Below, in pieces: positions 19,098 through 31,187 of a stretch of DNA of 64,000 nt. Position 1 is the stretch's first letter; every line of letters starts with the position of its first letter. The notes under the pieces are model-generated. The model was not told where the DNA came from. It did not search any database and was given only the letters and a program-made list of their open reading frames with translations. Origin of the DNA: Nissabacter sp. SGAir0207 (GTDB lineage: Bacteria > Pseudomonadota > Gammaproteobacteria > Enterobacterales > Enterobacteriaceae); the NCBI RefSeq assembly GCF_005491205.1, contig NZ_CP028035.1, forward strand, positions 3,162,001 to 3,226,000, written 5' to 3'. A program made the translations under genes and the position numbers.

Positions 19098-20303
19098 ATG
19101 GCCGATCCTGCACTGTTCGTATGGCAGGCCATAGATGCTCAGGGCACGCTGCAACAGGGCGAGCAGCTGGCGCCCCACCGGCAGGCGGTGATCGAGGGGC
19201 TGATTGAGGGCGGGCTTCAGCCACTGCGCGTGACCTTCCGTGGCCGTCTGGGCAAACGTTATTGGAAACCCACGGAGCGTACCGCCCTGTTCCAGCAACT
19301 GGCTGCCCTGTTGCAGGCGGGCCTGCCGCTCATGGAGGGGCTGGCGCTGCTGGCAGAGGGACACCCACGGGCCGGGTGGCGTTGCCTCCTGCGCGAACTG
19401 GCGCGCCAGATTGCGGATGGGGTTCCACTCTCGCAGGCGCTGGCGGCCTATCCCGGCCTCTTCCCGGCGCTGGCGGTGCAGATGATGGAACTGGGTGAAC
19501 TGACTGGCAACCTCGACCACTGCTGCCGACAGTACGCCCTGCTGGAGACGCGCGCGGGCAAGTTGCGCCAGATGGTCGGCAAGGCGCTACGCTACCCATT
19601 GATCGTCTCGTTGATTGCCCTGCTGGTCTGCGTGCTGATGCTGACGCTGGTGCTGCCAGCGTTTGCGGAGATCTACCGCAGCTTTGATGCGCCCCTGCCG
19701 TGGTTTACCCAGTGGCTGATGGCGCTCTCCTCCTGGCTGGTCAGGCATGGCGCGCTGCTGCTGGCGGTGCTGATCGGCGCGGCGGTGGGGTATGGCGTCT
19801 GGCTGCGTCCTCAGCCCGGCTGGCGTCTGCTTGAGCAGCGGCTGATGCTGCGCCTGCCGCTGGCACGTGGCCTGATTCAGGGCGGCGCGCTGGCGCAGAT
19901 CTTCTTTACGCTGGCCCTGACGCAACAGGCCGGGCTGGATCTGCTCACTGGGTTGCAGGCCGCCGCGCGGGCGGTACCCAATCTCTGCTATCAGCAGGCC
20001 CTGCTGGCGGTACGGGAGCAGGTATTGCAAGGGGTGCCACTGCATCGGGCAATTAGCGCGCAGCCGCTTTTTACCCCACTATGCCGGCAGTTGATCCGGG
20101 TCGGCGAGGAGTCTGGTTCGTTGGACAGTCTGCTGGAGCGGCTGGCGCACTGGTATGAGCAGCACACCTTTGAACTAGCCGAAGGGCTGGCGCAGACGCT
20201 GGAACCGGTGATGATGCTGGTGATGGGGGGCGTGATTGGCGGGCTGGTGATCGCCATGTACCTGCCGATATTCCAGCTGGGTGGCGTGATGGGGAGTGGT
20301 TGA
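19098..20303 (+). CDS. hofC: HofC, type IV pilus inner-membrane platform protein (PilC/GspF family)
   Basis: Polytopic platform protein, 401 residues (E. coli HofC 400). It has the two tandem T2SSF domains, each with a helical bundle and a following hydrophobic stretch: LFQQLAALLQAGLPLMEGLALLA in the first and FFTLALTQQAGLDLLTGLQ in the second, with MMELGELTGNLD and LIRVGEESGSLDSLLERLA as the paired loops. Three strong membrane segments are visible (about 170-190, 215-235 and 375-395). The start at 19098 was chosen because it lies one base after the hofB stop; an upstream in-frame ATG at 18966 would lie deep within hofB. Confidence 0.94.
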   Translation: MADPALFVWQAIDAQGTLQQGEQLAPHRQAVIEGLIEGGLQPLRVTFRGRLGKRYWKPTERTALFQQLAALLQAGLPLMEGLALLAEGHPRAGWRCLLRELARQIADGVPLSQALAAYPGLFPALAVQMMELGELTGNLDHCCRQYALLETRAGKLRQMVGKALRYPLIVSLIALLVCVLMLTLVLPAFAEIYRSFDAPLPWFTQWLMALSSWLVRHGALLLAVLIGAAVGYGVWLRPQPGWRLLEQRLMLRLPLARGLIQGGALAQIFFTLALTQQAGLDLLTGLQAAARAVPNLCYQQALLAVREQVLQGVPLHRAISAQPLFTPLCRQLIRVGEESGSLDSLLERLAHWYEQHTFELAEGLAQTLEPVMMLVMGGVIGGLVIAMYLPIFQLGGVMGSG

Positions 20304-20325
20304 CCGGCGGGGCGTGCCCGCCGGT
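20303..20325. terminator. hairpin between convergent hofC and guaC
   Basis: ACCGGCGGG and CCCGCCGGT form a 9-bp perfect stem with a 5-nt loop in the 29-bp gap between convergent genes. No T-run follows on either strand, so its efficiency is uncertain. Confidence 0.5.
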
Positions 20326-20332
20326 ATCAGCA

Positions 20333-21376
20333 TCAGTTGCCGTTGAAGGTGCGGTTTTCCTGCTCCGCCACGCGGATGAAGGTGGTGCGCTTGGTCAGCT
20401 CTTTCAGGCGCTCCGCCCCAACGTAGGTGCAGGCCGAACGCAGGCCGCCCAAGATGTCGCGCACGGTGTGGTCAACCGGGCCGCGCAGGGGCAGCTTCAC
20501 GGTTTTGCCTTCGGCGGCACGGTACTCGGCCACCCCGCCGACGTGGCGTTTCATGGCGGATTCGGAACTCATGCCGTAGAACAGCATGAACTTCTCACCG
20601 TCCTGCTCCACCACCTCGCCCCCGCACTCGTTGTGGCCAGCCAGCATCCCGCCCAGCATCACGAAGTCGGCACCGCCGCCAAAGGCTTTTGCCACATCGC
20701 CCGGCACCGCGCAGCCGCCGTCGCTGACAATCTGTCCACCCAAACCGTGGGCGGCGTCGGCGCACTCAATCACGGCGGAGAGTTGCGGGTAGCCGACACC
20801 GGTTTTCACGCGGGTGGTGCAGACCGAACCCGGCCCGATGCCCACTTTGACGATGTCCGCGCCGGAGAGGATCAGCTCTTCCACCATCTCACCGGTCACC
20901 ACGTTGCCAGCACAGATCACCTTATCCGGGCAGGCCTCACGCGCCCGTTGCAGGAAGGCAACGAAGTGCTCGGAGTAGCCGTTGGCGACATCAATGCAGA
21001 TGAACTTCAGCGCTGGTGACAGCGCCAGGATCTGCTTCATCTTGGCAAAATCTGCCTCTGAGGTGCCGGTGGAGACCATCACATGGTTGAGCACGGACTC
21101 TGGCGCCTGTGCCACAAAATCGCGCCACTGCTCCACGCTATAGTGCTTGTGCACAGCGGTCAGCATGTCAAAAGAGGCCAGCACGGTGGCCATTTGGAAA
21201 GTACCCACGGTATCCATGTTCGCGGCAATTACCGGCACACCTGACCATGCGCATCCGGCATGTTTGAAGTTGAAGCGTCGTTCCAGTTCAACCTCAGAGC
21301 GGCTTTTCAGGGTAGAGCGTTTCGGGCGGATCAGGACATCTTTGAAGCCCAGTTTCAGATCTTCTTCAATACGCAT
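20333..21376 (-). CDS. guaC: GMP reductase
   Basis: NADPH-dependent GMP reductase that converts GMP to IMP and ammonia in purine interconversion. The 347 residues equal E. coli GuaC. It is an IMPDH-type barrel with the catalytic cysteine C186 in [10 protein letters not shown], the flap-side motif [15 protein letters not shown] and no CBS domains, which separates it from GuaB. The start at 21376 ([15 protein letters not shown]) has an AGGAAA site; the longer in-frame ATG at 21472 adds 32 unrelated residues. Monocistronic and convergent with hofC. Confidence 0.96.
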   Translation of the reverse strand: MRIEEDLKLGFKDVLIRPKRSTLKSRSEVELERRFNFKHAGCAWSGVPVIAANMDTVGTFQMATVLASFDMLTAVHKHYSVEQWRDFVAQAPESVLNHVMVSTGTSEADFAKMKQILALSPALKFICIDVANGYSEHFVAFLQRAREACPDKVICAGNVVTGEMVEELILSGADIVKVGIGPGSVCTTRVKTGVGYPQLSAVIECADAAHGLGGQIVSDGGCAVPGDVAKAFGGGADFVMLGGMLAGHNECGGEVVEQDGEKFMLFYGMSSESAMKRHVGGVAEYRAAEGKTVKLPLRGPVDHTVRDILGGLRSACTYVGAERLKELTKRTTFIRVAEQENRTFNGN

Positions 21377-21688
21377 GGTGCAGTTTCCTGGTAGTAGGCG
21401 ACGGATCGCTAAGGGTGTTCGGACAGAGGGGTGCGCGACAGGTCGTGCGGCCACTCCCAGTGATGTCATCATACGCCGGATTAATCACCGTACAAGTCTG
21501 CGATTTCGACTTTATTTACGCTACAATCACAGAAATTTAACCATAGAAATGTGGCGTGACCCGGCTCACTGTTATCGCCTGCTGGGTGCCATCGTATGGC
21601 AATCCTGGTAGCCTGGCGTTGACATCATTTTGCGAGCCATGCCAAATAACGTCTTGTTTGATCTATCATTATTAATGAGAGCATGACC
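21377..21688. other. guaC-coaE divergent promoter region
   Basis: A 312-bp gap between divergent guaC and coaE with no supported gene. TACAAT near 21520 could be a -10 on the plus strand for coaE, but no good -35 pairs with it. The coaE start is set by GAGAG at 21677-21681. Confidence 0.5.
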
Positions 21689-22300
21689 ATGAACTATCTT
21701 GTGGCACTGACAGGGGGCATCGGCAGTGGCAAAAGTACCGTGGCCAATGCCTTTGCCGCCTTGGGTGTCACCGTTGTTGATGCCGACATTATTGCGCGTC
21801 AGGTTGTGGAGCCGGGGACACCGGCGTTGGCAGAGATCGCCCGGCACTTTGGCGACGGCATCCTCCAGCCTGATGGCAGCCTGCATCGCGCCCGGTTGCG
21901 CGAGCGAATTTTTGCCGCCCCGGATGAGAAGCAGTGGCTGAATGCCCTGCTGCACCCGCTGATCCAGCAGGAGACCCAGCGGCAGATCCAGCAGGCCACC
22001 TCCCCCTATGTACTGTGGGTGGTGCCGCTGCTGATCGAAAATGGCCTGCAGGCGCGGGCTGACCGGGTACTGGTGATCGATGTCGATCGCGAGACCCAAC
22101 TGGCAAGAACCACGGCGCGTGATGGCGTCTCCCGCCAGCAGGCGGAAAATATTCTTGCGGCGCAGGTATCCCGCGAACAGCGGCTGGCCTGCGCCGACGA
22201 CGTTATTGATAACCGCGGCGATCCCTCGACGATCGAGCCGCGTGTTGCCGCCCTCCACCAGCACTATTTGCAGCTGGCGGCGGCAGCCCAACAGGATTAA
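21689..22300 (+). CDS. coaE: dephospho-CoA kinase
   Basis: Last enzyme of CoA synthesis: phosphorylates the 3-prime hydroxyl of dephospho-CoA with ATP. The 203-residue protein has the P-loop GGIGSGKST (9-17), the [13 protein letters not shown] substrate segment and the [13 protein letters not shown] lid region, all as in E. coli CoaE (206 aa). Two ATGs are possible, 21683 and 21689; the second is preferred because it is 7 nt from GAGAG and aligns with E. coli MRYIVALTGG. It heads coaE-zapD-yacG, with zapD starting 4 bp after its stop. Confidence 0.95.
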   Translation: MNYLVALTGGIGSGKSTVANAFAALGVTVVDADIIARQVVEPGTPALAEIARHFGDGILQPDGSLHRARLRERIFAAPDEKQWLNALLHPLIQQETQRQIQQATSPYVLWVVPLLIENGLQARADRVLVIDVDRETQLARTTARDGVSRQQAENILAAQVSREQRLACADDVIDNRGDPSTIEPRVAALHQHYLQLAAAAQQD

Positions 22301-22304
22301 CACA

Positions 22305-23057
22305 ATGAGCGACCTTTCCCCGACCGTTCTGTTCGAACACCCCCTGAATGAGAAGATGCGCACCTGGTTGCGCATCGAATTTTTGCTGCAACAGATCTAC
22401 CAGTACCCGGTGCTGCGCGATATCGCCACCGCGCTCAGCTTTTTCCGCACCATCTCTGATTTGTTAGATGTTTTGGAGCGCGGCGAAGTGCGCACCGAAT
22501 TGCTCAAGGAGCTGGAGCGCCAGCAGCAAAAACTGATGCTCTGGGCCGATGTGCCGGGCGTGGACATGGCCCGCGTCGATGCGCTGCGCCAGCAGCTTAA
22601 GCAGCGCTCTAGCGTACTGATGGCCGCGCCGCGTATGGGGCAGGCACTGCGCGAGGATCGTTTGATCGCGCTGGTGAAGCAGCGCCTGAGCATTCCGGGC
22701 GGCTGTTGCAGCTTCGACCTGCCGACCCTACATATGTGGCTGCACCTGGAGCAGGAGGCGCGTGACAGCCAGGTGAGCGCCTGGCTGGCCACCCTTGCCC
22801 CGCTCAATGAGGCGCTGACCATTATCCTTGATTTGATCCGCCAGTCCGGCGCGTTCAAAAACCAGATCAGCCTGAACGGCTTTTTCCAGGACAATGCCGA
22901 GGACGCGGATCTGCTGCGGCTGCGGGTGGCGCTGGAGCACCAGATCTACCCTCAGATCTCTGGCCACAAGACCCGTTATGCCATCCGCTTCCTGTCGCTG
23001 GACAGCGAGCGCGGCCAGGTGCCGGCGCGCCTTACTTTTACCCTGGCCTGCTGTTAA
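22305..23057 (+). CDS. zapD: ZapD, FtsZ ring-associated cell division protein
   Basis: Cytoplasmic protein of 250 residues (E. coli ZapD 247) that cross-links and bundles FtsZ filaments by binding the FtsZ C-terminal peptide. Conserved blocks are [23 protein letters not shown] at the N-terminus, [20 protein letters not shown] in the middle and [15 protein letters not shown] near the end. The start was chosen directly after coaE (4-bp gap); longer in-frame starts lie inside coaE. Operon with coaE and yacG. Its partner FtsZ is encoded about 6 kb further on. Confidence 0.95.
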   Translation: MSDLSPTVLFEHPLNEKMRTWLRIEFLLQQIYQYPVLRDIATALSFFRTISDLLDVLERGEVRTELLKELERQQQKLMLWADVPGVDMARVDALRQQLKQRSSVLMAAPRMGQALREDRLIALVKQRLSIPGGCCSFDLPTLHMWLHLEQEARDSQVSAWLATLAPLNEALTIILDLIRQSGAFKNQISLNGFFQDNAEDADLLRLRVALEHQIYPQISGHKTRYAIRFLSLDSERGQVPARLTFTLACC

Positions 23058-23085
23058 GCCGGGGATGTTGATGATTGGAGATGTT

Positions 23086-23286
23086 ATGAGTACCGAAACC
23101 CCTGTCGTAAGCTGCCCGACCTGCCAGAAGCCGGTGCGCTGGGATGCGAGTAGCCCCTACCGGCCCTTTTGCAGCAAGCGCTGCCAGTTGATTGATTTGG
23201 GCGAGTGGGCGGATGAAGAGAAGCGCATCCCGAGCCAGGGGGATGTGAATGACTCGGATGAGTGGAGCGAGCAGGACGAGCGCTAG
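23086..23286 (+). CDS. yacG: YacG, zinc-binding DNA gyrase inhibitor
   Basis: A 66-residue zinc protein with the C-X2-C...C-X3-C ligands C10, C13, C29 and C33 (CPTC, CSKRC) and the family block [23 protein letters not shown]. coli YacG (65 aa) binds GyrB and blocks DNA binding by gyrase. The acidic C-terminal tail is conserved (DEWSEQDER). A GGAG site sits before the ATG, 28 bp after zapD. Convergent with mutT. Confidence 0.95.
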   Translation: MSTETPVVSCPTCQKPVRWDASSPYRPFCSKRCQLIDLGEWADEEKRIPSQGDVNDSDEWSEQDER

Positions 23287-23312
23287 TCCCGACCTGCCGC
23301 CGTTGGCTGCCG

Positions 23313-23699
23313 TTAGGCGGTCAGCCTTGCAATGATACCGGCGTTGGCGGGCGGGAACTCCTCCGCGCGCAGCGCCTGCTGCTTGACCCAGCGCATGGGC
23401 TGGCCCTCACGGCCATAGGGTTCCCCCTGCCATGCCTCGACCAAAAAGACGTGGAGCGTGATCTGCCGATCGCTGAAGGTATGCGCCACGCTCTCCAGCG
23501 GCTGAATGACGGTAGGGACGATGCCGGTCTCTTCGCTCAGCTCGCGCACCAGCGCCTGCTCCGGTGTTTCGCCAGCCTCAATTTTGCCGCCGGGGAACTC
23601 CCAAAACCCTGCCATATGTGACCCGGCCGCGCGCTGGGTGATAAAAATTTCTTGCTGCGGATTGCGGATGATACCGACTGCGATCTCCAACTGTTTCAC
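23313..23699 (-). CDS. mutT: MutT, 8-oxo-dGTP diphosphatase
   Basis: Nudix hydrolase that removes 8-oxo-dGTP from the nucleotide pool and prevents A:T to C:G transversions. The 128 residues (E. coli 129) include the full Nudix box at about 38-60 (GKIEAGETPEQALVRELSEETG, with Glu44, Arg52, Glu53, Glu56 and Glu57). The GTG start at 23699 (VKQLEIAVGIIRN) has an AGAGG site and matches the family N-terminus; a longer ATG form at 23753 would begin within the secA terminator. It is downstream of secA but beyond that terminator. Confidence 0.94.
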   Translation of the reverse strand: MKQLEIAVGIIRNPQQEIFITQRAAGSHMAGFWEFPGGKIEAGETPEQALVRELSEETGIVPTVIQPLESVAHTFSDRQITLHVFLVEAWQGEPYGREGQPMRWVKQQALRAEEFPPANAGIIARLTA

Positions 23700-23732
23700 G
23701 CTGCTGCCCTCTTCTCTGTCTGCTGTTTTAGC

Positions 23733-23764
23733 AAAAAAAGCGGGGTTCAGCATGCTGAACCCCG
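23733..23764 (-). terminator. Rho-independent terminator after secA
   Basis: On the minus strand CGGGGTTCAG, loop CATG, CTGAACCCCG is followed by TTTTTTT. It lies 48 bases past the secA stop and just before mutT. Confidence 0.92.
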
Positions 23765-23811
23765 TGGATGTGTTGCGCCCCGGCGCTCATGCGGCGGGGC
23801 GGCAAGTGGCC

Positions 23812-26523
23812 TTACTTCTGCAGGCGGCCATGGCACTGCTTATATTTTTTACCGGAACCGCATGGGCAAGGGTCGTTGCGCCCCACTTTGCGTTCGCCCA
23901 ATGCCGCGCCAATCGCGGCTTCCGCTTCAATGGCCGCGTCGGTCTGGTGGCTCAGCTGTTGCTGTTGCGCCAGACGCTCCGCCTCTTCACGGCGCTGCTG
24001 CTCCAGGGCTTCCACCTCTTCCGGCAGGCGTACCTGTACCTTGCTCAGGGTGCTGATCACTTCATATTTCAGTGACTCCAGCATGGCGGCGAACATGGCG
24101 AACGACTCGCGCTTGTACTCCTGCTTCGGATCTTTCTGGGCATAGCCGCGCAGGTGGATGCCCTGACGCAGGTAATCCATCGCCGCCAGGTGCTCTTTCC
24201 ACAGGGAGTCCAGCGTTTGCAGCATCACGCCCTTCTCGAAGTTGCGCATCATCTCGATGCCAACCACCTCTTCCTTGCGCTGGTACACCTCAATGGCGCT
24301 ATGCAGGATGCGCTCGCGCAGCGTCTCTTCATGCAGCTGCGGCTCTTTGTCCAGCCACTCTTTGATCGGCAGTTCCAGATCGAAATCGGCCTTCAGGCGC
24401 TGCTCCAGCCCCGGAATGTCCCACATCTCTTCCAGAGATTGCGGTGGGATGTAGCTGTCGAGCGTCGCCTTGAACACATCCTCGCGGATGCTGGCGATGG
24501 TTTCGCTGACGTCCGACACATCCAGCAGCTCATTACGCTGGGTGTAGATGGCGCGACGCTGGTCGTTGGCGACGTCATCGTACTCCAGCAACTGTTTACG
24601 GATGTCAAAGTTGCGGCTCTCCACCTTGCGCTGGGCGTTGGCGATCGCCTTGGTCACCCACGGGTGCTCAATCGCTTCACCCGGCTTCATGCCCAGCTTG
24701 CGCATCATGTTGGAGACGCGGTCAGAAGCGAAGATACGCATCAGGGCATCTTCCATCGAGAGGTAGAAGCGGGAGGAACCGGCATCACCCTGACGGCCCG
24801 CACGGCCGCGCAACTGGTTGTCGATACGGCGCGACTCATGGCGCTCGGTGCCGATGATGTGCAAGCCACCGGAGGCCAGCACCGCTTCGTGGCGGGTCTG
24901 CCACGCCGCCTTGATGGCGTCCACCTGCTGCTGCGTCGGCTCTTCCAGTTCGGCCAGTTCAGCCTGCCAGCTGCCGCCCAGCACGATGTCCGTACCACGG
25001 CCCGCCATGTTGGTGGCGATGGTGACCGCGCCCGGTTGACCAGCCTGCGCCACGATGTCCGCTTCGCGGGCGTGGAACTTGGCGTTCAGCACGTTGTGGG
25101 TGATGCCTGCCTTGGTCAGCTCGTTGGAGACCACTTCCGATTTTTCAATCGAGATGGTACCCACCAGCACCGGCTGGCCCTTGGCGGTGCGCTCTTTGAT
25201 GTCTTCAATGATGGCGCCAATTTTCTCCGCTTCGGTCATGTAGACCAGATCCGGCAGGTCTTTACGCTGCATCGGGCGGTTGGTCGGCACCACGATGGTG
25301 TCCAGTTTGTAGATGGAGCTAAACTCAAAGGCCTCGGTATCAGCGGTACCGGTCATACCAGCCAGCTTCTCATACAGGCGGAAATAGTTCTGGAAGGTGA
25401 TAGAGGCCAGCGTCTGGTTCTCGTTCTGGATCTCCACGCCCTCTTTGGCTTCCACCGCCTGATGCAGGCCATCAGACCAGCGGCGGCCCTGCATGGTACG
25501 GCCAGTGTGCTCATCCACGATGATCACTTCGCCATCTTTGACGATGTAATCGACGTCACGGGTGAACAGCACATGGGCGCGCAGGGCGGCGGTCACGTGG
25601 TGCATCAGCATGATGTTGGTCGGAGAGTAGAGCGATTCGCCCTCTTCCATGATGCCAGCATCCATCAGCAACTCTTCGATCAGCACCAGACCGCGCTCGG
25701 TCAGGTGTACCTGACGCGCTTTCTCATCCACGGAGAAGTGGCCTTCACCCTGGAAGGTGTCAGAGTCCTCTTTCTCCTGGCGGATCAGTTTCGGGATCAG
25801 CTTGTTGACCTTGATGTACATCTCGGAGCTGTCTTCCGCCGGGCCGGAGATGATCAGCGGGGTACGCGCCTCATCGATCAGGATGGAGTCCACCTCATCC
25901 ACCAGCGCATAGTGCAGTTTGCGCTGCACACGCTCTTCCGGGCTGAACGCCATGTTGTCACGCAGGTAGTCGAAGCCGTACTCGTTGTTGGTACCGTAGG
26001 TGATGTCTGCGGCATAGGCGGCGCGCTTGGCTGGAGCTGGCATCCCCGGCAGGTTGATGCCGACGGTCAGGCCAAGGAATTCAAACAGCGGGCGGTTATT
26101 TTCCGCATCGCGCTGGGCGAGGTAGTCGTTGACGGTCACAACGTGCACGCCTTTGCCGCTCAGGGCGTTCAGGTAGGCTGGCAGGGTCGCGGTCAGGGTT
26201 TTACCTTCACCGGTACGCATCTCGGCGATGCAGCGGTCATTCAGCACCATGCCGCCCAGCAGCTGGACGTCGAAGTGACGCATCCCGAACACACGCTTGC
26301 TCGCCTCGCGCACTACGGCGAAGGCTTCCGGTAACAGGGCCTCCAGGCTCTCGCCCTTGGCCAGACGCGCACGGAACTCGTCGGTTTTGGCTTTCAGCGC
26401 CTCATCAGAGAGCTTTTCGATCTCCGGCTCCAGACGATTGATCTGGTCTACGGCTTTACGCATGCGACGCAAGGTGCGGTCGTTACGGCTACCAAAAATT
26501 TTGGTCAATAATTTAATCAACAT
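23812..26523 (-). CDS. secA: SecA, preprotein translocase motor ATPase
   Basis: ATP-driven motor that pushes preproteins through SecYEG. The 903 residues match E. coli SecA (901). Features in order are the N-terminal amphipathic stretch ([18 protein letters not shown]), Walker A MRTGEGKT near 103-110, [13 protein letters not shown] (about 207-219), the TGTADTE and AGRGTDI helicase motifs, and the C-terminal linker ending in the zinc/SecB-binding domain [16 protein letters not shown]. It lies 81 bp downstream of secM on the same strand, the arrangement needed for translational control by SecM arrest. A terminator follows. Confidence 0.98.
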   Translation of the reverse strand: MLIKLLTKIFGSRNDRTLRRMRKAVDQINRLEPEIEKLSDEALKAKTDEFRARLAKGESLEALLPEAFAVVREASKRVFGMRHFDVQLLGGMVLNDRCIAEMRTGEGKTLTATLPAYLNALSGKGVHVVTVNDYLAQRDAENNRPLFEFLGLTVGINLPGMPAPAKRAAYAADITYGTNNEYGFDYLRDNMAFSPEERVQRKLHYALVDEVDSILIDEARTPLIISGPAEDSSEMYIKVNKLIPKLIRQEKEDSDTFQGEGHFSVDEKARQVHLTERGLVLIEELLMDAGIMEEGESLYSPTNIMLMHHVTAALRAHVLFTRDVDYIVKDGEVIIVDEHTGRTMQGRRWSDGLHQAVEAKEGVEIQNENQTLASITFQNYFRLYEKLAGMTGTADTEAFEFSSIYKLDTIVVPTNRPMQRKDLPDLVYMTEAEKIGAIIEDIKERTAKGQPVLVGTISIEKSEVVSNELTKAGITHNVLNAKFHAREADIVAQAGQPGAVTIATNMAGRGTDIVLGGSWQAELAELEEPTQQQVDAIKAAWQTRHEAVLASGGLHIIGTERHESRRIDNQLRGRAGRQGDAGSSRFYLSMEDALMRIFASDRVSNMMRKLGMKPGEAIEHPWVTKAIANAQRKVESRNFDIRKQLLEYDDVANDQRRAIYTQRNELLDVSDVSETIASIREDVFKATLDSYIPPQSLEEMWDIPGLEQRLKADFDLELPIKEWLDKEPQLHEETLRERILHSAIEVYQRKEEVVGIEMMRNFEKGVMLQTLDSLWKEHLAAMDYLRQGIHLRGYAQKDPKQEYKRESFAMFAAMLESLKYEVISTLSKVQVRLPEEVEALEQQRREEAERLAQQQQLSHQTDAAIEAEAAIGAALGERKVGRNDPCPCGSGKKYKQCHGRLQK

Positions 26524-26604
26524 AATTCGTCATATCTCTTTTGTGGTTATAAATAAGCCACTATGTCATTGGATCTACTTATGGTTTTAAAGGTATTGAT
26601 CGAA

Positions 26605-27111
26605 TTATGCAAACGGCCCGGCACGAATACCTTGCACTTGGGCCAGCCACAATCCCGGTTGATGTTGTGAGACAGTGACATACAGTGAGGGAGAAGTGAG
26701 ATGGACAATGGTGGGCGGCTTCGGCTCCTGCGTCAGCAACGCATTGAGCGAAACCAGCAGCGCCAGACGCTGTGCTTGCAGGGGGGCACCCTGCGCCTCA
26801 TCCTTTTCCGCCATTGTGTGCGGCGTAAAGGCGAATGAGAGGTGACGAATGACGGTGCGAATGGCGTGCTGGTGCCAATAATCCACGGCAAAGGCACGAC
26901 GTTGCGACTCCTGCAACAGCATCAGGCGGCTGAAGGCGGTGCTGGCGCTGTTCTGGCGATTGAGCGAGGAGGCAGGATTGGGCAGTGACGACTGTTCAGA
27001 CGCGCCATTCAGGCTTGAGGAGACCCCAAAGCTTGCCGCGACCATCCCCAACAGGAGATGCGGCCAGAAATAACGTCTGCCAAATTGTCGCCAAAGATTT
27101 AGAATACCCAT
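26605..27111 (-). CDS. secM: SecM, secretion monitor with ribosome arrest peptide
   Basis: Export-monitoring protein whose translation arrest exposes the secA ribosome-binding site when secretion is poor. The 168 residues include a long Sec signal region ([29 protein letters not shown]) and the conserved block [20 protein letters not shown]. The arrest motif is at the same numbering as E. coli, with W155 and G161-I-R-A-G-P166, but E. coli F150 is H150 and I156 is L156, and the protein ends just two residues after P166. The start at 27111 aligns with E. coli; an upstream ATG at 27234 would run through the divergent DUF721 gene. No strong Shine-Dalgarno sequence is visible. Confidence 0.92.
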   Translation of the reverse strand: MGILNLWRQFGRRYFWPHLLLGMVAASFGVSSSLNGASEQSSLPNPASSLNRQNSASTAFSRLMLLQESQRRAFAVDYWHQHAIRTVIRHLSFAFTPHTMAEKDEAQGAPLQAQRLALLVSLNALLTQEPKPPTIVHLTSPSLYVTVSQHQPGLWLAQVQGIRAGPFA

Positions 27112-27140
27112 TACGAGTTCAGATCCGCCGGAGCCCCGCC

Positions 27141-27659
27141 ATGCGTGATAGCCGCCCACAATTATTAGAAGTTCTGTTCGACGATGCTTCTGCGGGAGAA
27201 AAAAGCCCGCTGCATAGCGTACAGCAGCGTGCAACCGCGCTCTTAAAACTTAATCGTGCAGTGAAAGGCCTGTTGCCTGCTCAATTGCACCCCTGGTGTC
27301 GTGTTGCCAATTACCGACAGGGTATTTTAGTGCTTGAAACCGCGAATGCCAGTTGGATGATGCGATTACGCTACGAACAGTCCACTTTGCTCTCGGCTCT
27401 GCGAGCGCAAATCTTACCATCATTGAGTGCGATCGACATCAGGATTAATCCGTCGCTCATGGCAAAAGCGGAAGCGGCCACGCAAAAAAGCTCAGGCGTT
27501 GAACAGGAAAAACAGGAAGTATTCCGGCAGCTTAGCCCGCAGAGCGCGGATGTATTACGTGGGGTGGCAGAGCGCAGTCCAGAGAAGCTTAAGAAAGCCC
27601 TGGAACGGCTGGCTGCACTGGCCGGAGAGGGTACCAGTGCAACCAACAGAGGCAAGTAA
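27141..27659 (+). CDS. DUF721 (DciA-like) protein
   Basis: A 172-residue protein with an N-terminal DUF721 domain (about 20-105: [49 protein letters not shown] sequence) and a polar, lysine-rich C-terminal tail likely to be disordered. DUF721 includes DciA, the ancestral loader or operator of the DnaB helicase in bacteria that lack DnaC/DnaI (known of the family). E. coli K-12 has no copy here. The ATG at 27141 follows GGAG; only 29 bp separate it from the divergent secM start. It converges on lpxC with a 15-bp gap. Function in this organism is unknown; helicase interaction is inference. Confidence 0.85.
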   Translation: MRDSRPQLLEVLFDDASAGEKSPLHSVQQRATALLKLNRAVKGLLPAQLHPWCRVANYRQGILVLETANASWMMRLRYEQSTLLSALRAQILPSLSAIDIRINPSLMAKAEAATQKSSGVEQEKQEVFRQLSPQSADVLRGVAERSPEKLKKALERLAALAGEGTSATNRGK

Positions 27660-27674
27660 CGCGTCGCGTCGGAA

Positions 27675-29859
<2,185 letters not shown>

Positions 29860-29930
29860 AATTTCTCTCCGTTTTGTGCCTGTCGCTTCGAGATCAAAAA
29901 AAGAGGATCAGCTTGATCTCTTGTTAAACA

Positions 29931-31187
29931 TTAAAATTCTTTTCTCAGCCAGCTGTTGATTCGTTTGAACCAGTTGCCCACTGAGGCGCGTTTTTCCACT
30001 TCCGCCTCACCGCTCAGGTGAGACTCTTTTCCGTAGTGCAGCAGCCCGACCGCTGTCGAGTAGTAAGGCTCCTGCGCATAATCCGTTAGCCCGGTGATGT
30101 TCAACGGCTGGCCAATACGCACTTGGGTGTGGAACACCCGTTGGGCGCAAGCCGCCAGACCATCAATTTGCGCCGCGCCGCCGGTCAGGACAATGCCGGC
30201 GGCCAAATGATGTTTAACGCCCTGCTGGCGCAGTTGCTCCTGCAGCTGCAGGATCTCGTCATTGACCAGGTTCAGCAGCTCGGTGTAGCGCGGCTCAATC
30301 ACCTCGGCCAGGGTCTGCCTTTGCAGACTGCGTGGCGGACGCCCGCCCACGCTCGGTACTTCAACGCTCTCATCCTTGCTGACAATCGATCCCAGCGCGC
30401 ATCCGTGGCGCACTTTAATCGCCTCGGCATCCGTTGGCGGGGTGCCGAAAGCGTAGGCGATGTCACTGGTCACCACGTTCCCCGCGTAAGGGATAACCTT
30501 GGTGTGGCGCAGCGCCCCGCCCGTGTAGACGGCGATATCCATCGTACCACCGCCAATATCCACCACGCAGACGCCCAACTCGCGTTCATCTTCAGTCAAG
30601 ACCGCATAGCTGGCCGCCAGCCCGGCGAAAATCAGTTGGTCAACTTTCAGGCCACAACGTTCCACCGCTTTGACGATGTTTTTCGCCATGTCGTTGTGGC
30701 AGGTGATCAGATGCACCTTCGCCTGCATCCTGACACCGGACAAGCCGACCGGGTTCTTGATGCCTTCCTGATAGTCGATGGCGTACTCCTGGGGGATGAC
30801 ATGCAGGATACGGTGCTCATCGCGCACACGTACCGATTTGGCGGTGTGGACCACATTCTCCACATCTTCCTGCGTGACCTCCTCCTCCGAAATAGGAACC
30901 ATCCCGATTTCGTTCTGACAGCTGATATGTTTGCCAGAAAGCGCCAGATACACTGACGAAATCTGGCAATCTGCCATCAGTTCCGCCTGATCAATGGCGC
31001 GTTGTACGCATTTTACCACTGACTCCAGGTCGTTAACGCCACCCTTGTCCATACCGCGGGACGGGCAACTGCCCACCCCAATAATGTTGACCATGCCATC
31101 GGGCAGAACTTCCCCTACCAATGCCGCAACCTTTGCCGTACCGATTTCCAGTCCAACTACCAGTTTTCTGTCCGTCGACTTGATCAT
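29931..31187 (-). CDS. ftsA: FtsA, actin-like division protein
   Basis: Actin-fold ATPase that tethers FtsZ to the membrane and recruits later divisome proteins. The 418 residues (E. coli 420) have the phosphate-1 motif [16 protein letters not shown], the 1C domain, [15 protein letters not shown] (phosphate 2) and [12 protein letters not shown] (adenosine motif). The C-terminal amphipathic helix [13 protein letters not shown] is the membrane-targeting sequence. Its ATG overlaps the ftsQ stop as ATGA, indicating translational coupling. Confidence 0.97.
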   Translation of the reverse strand: MIKSTDRKLVVGLEIGTAKVAALVGEVLPDGMVNIIGVGSCPSRGMDKGGVNDLESVVKCVQRAIDQAELMADCQISSVYLALSGKHISCQNEIGMVPISEEEVTQEDVENVVHTAKSVRVRDEHRILHVIPQEYAIDYQEGIKNPVGLSGVRMQAKVHLITCHNDMAKNIVKAVERCGLKVDQLIFAGLAASYAVLTEDERELGVCVVDIGGGTMDIAVYTGGALRHTKVIPYAGNVVTSDIAYAFGTPPTDAEAIKVRHGCALGSIVSKDESVEVPSVGGRPPRSLQRQTLAEVIEPRYTELLNLVNDEILQLQEQLRQQGVKHHLAAGIVLTGGAAQIDGLAACAQRVFHTQVRIGQPLNITGLTDYAQEPYYSTAVGLLHYGKESHLSGEAEVEKRASVGNWFKRINSWLRKEF

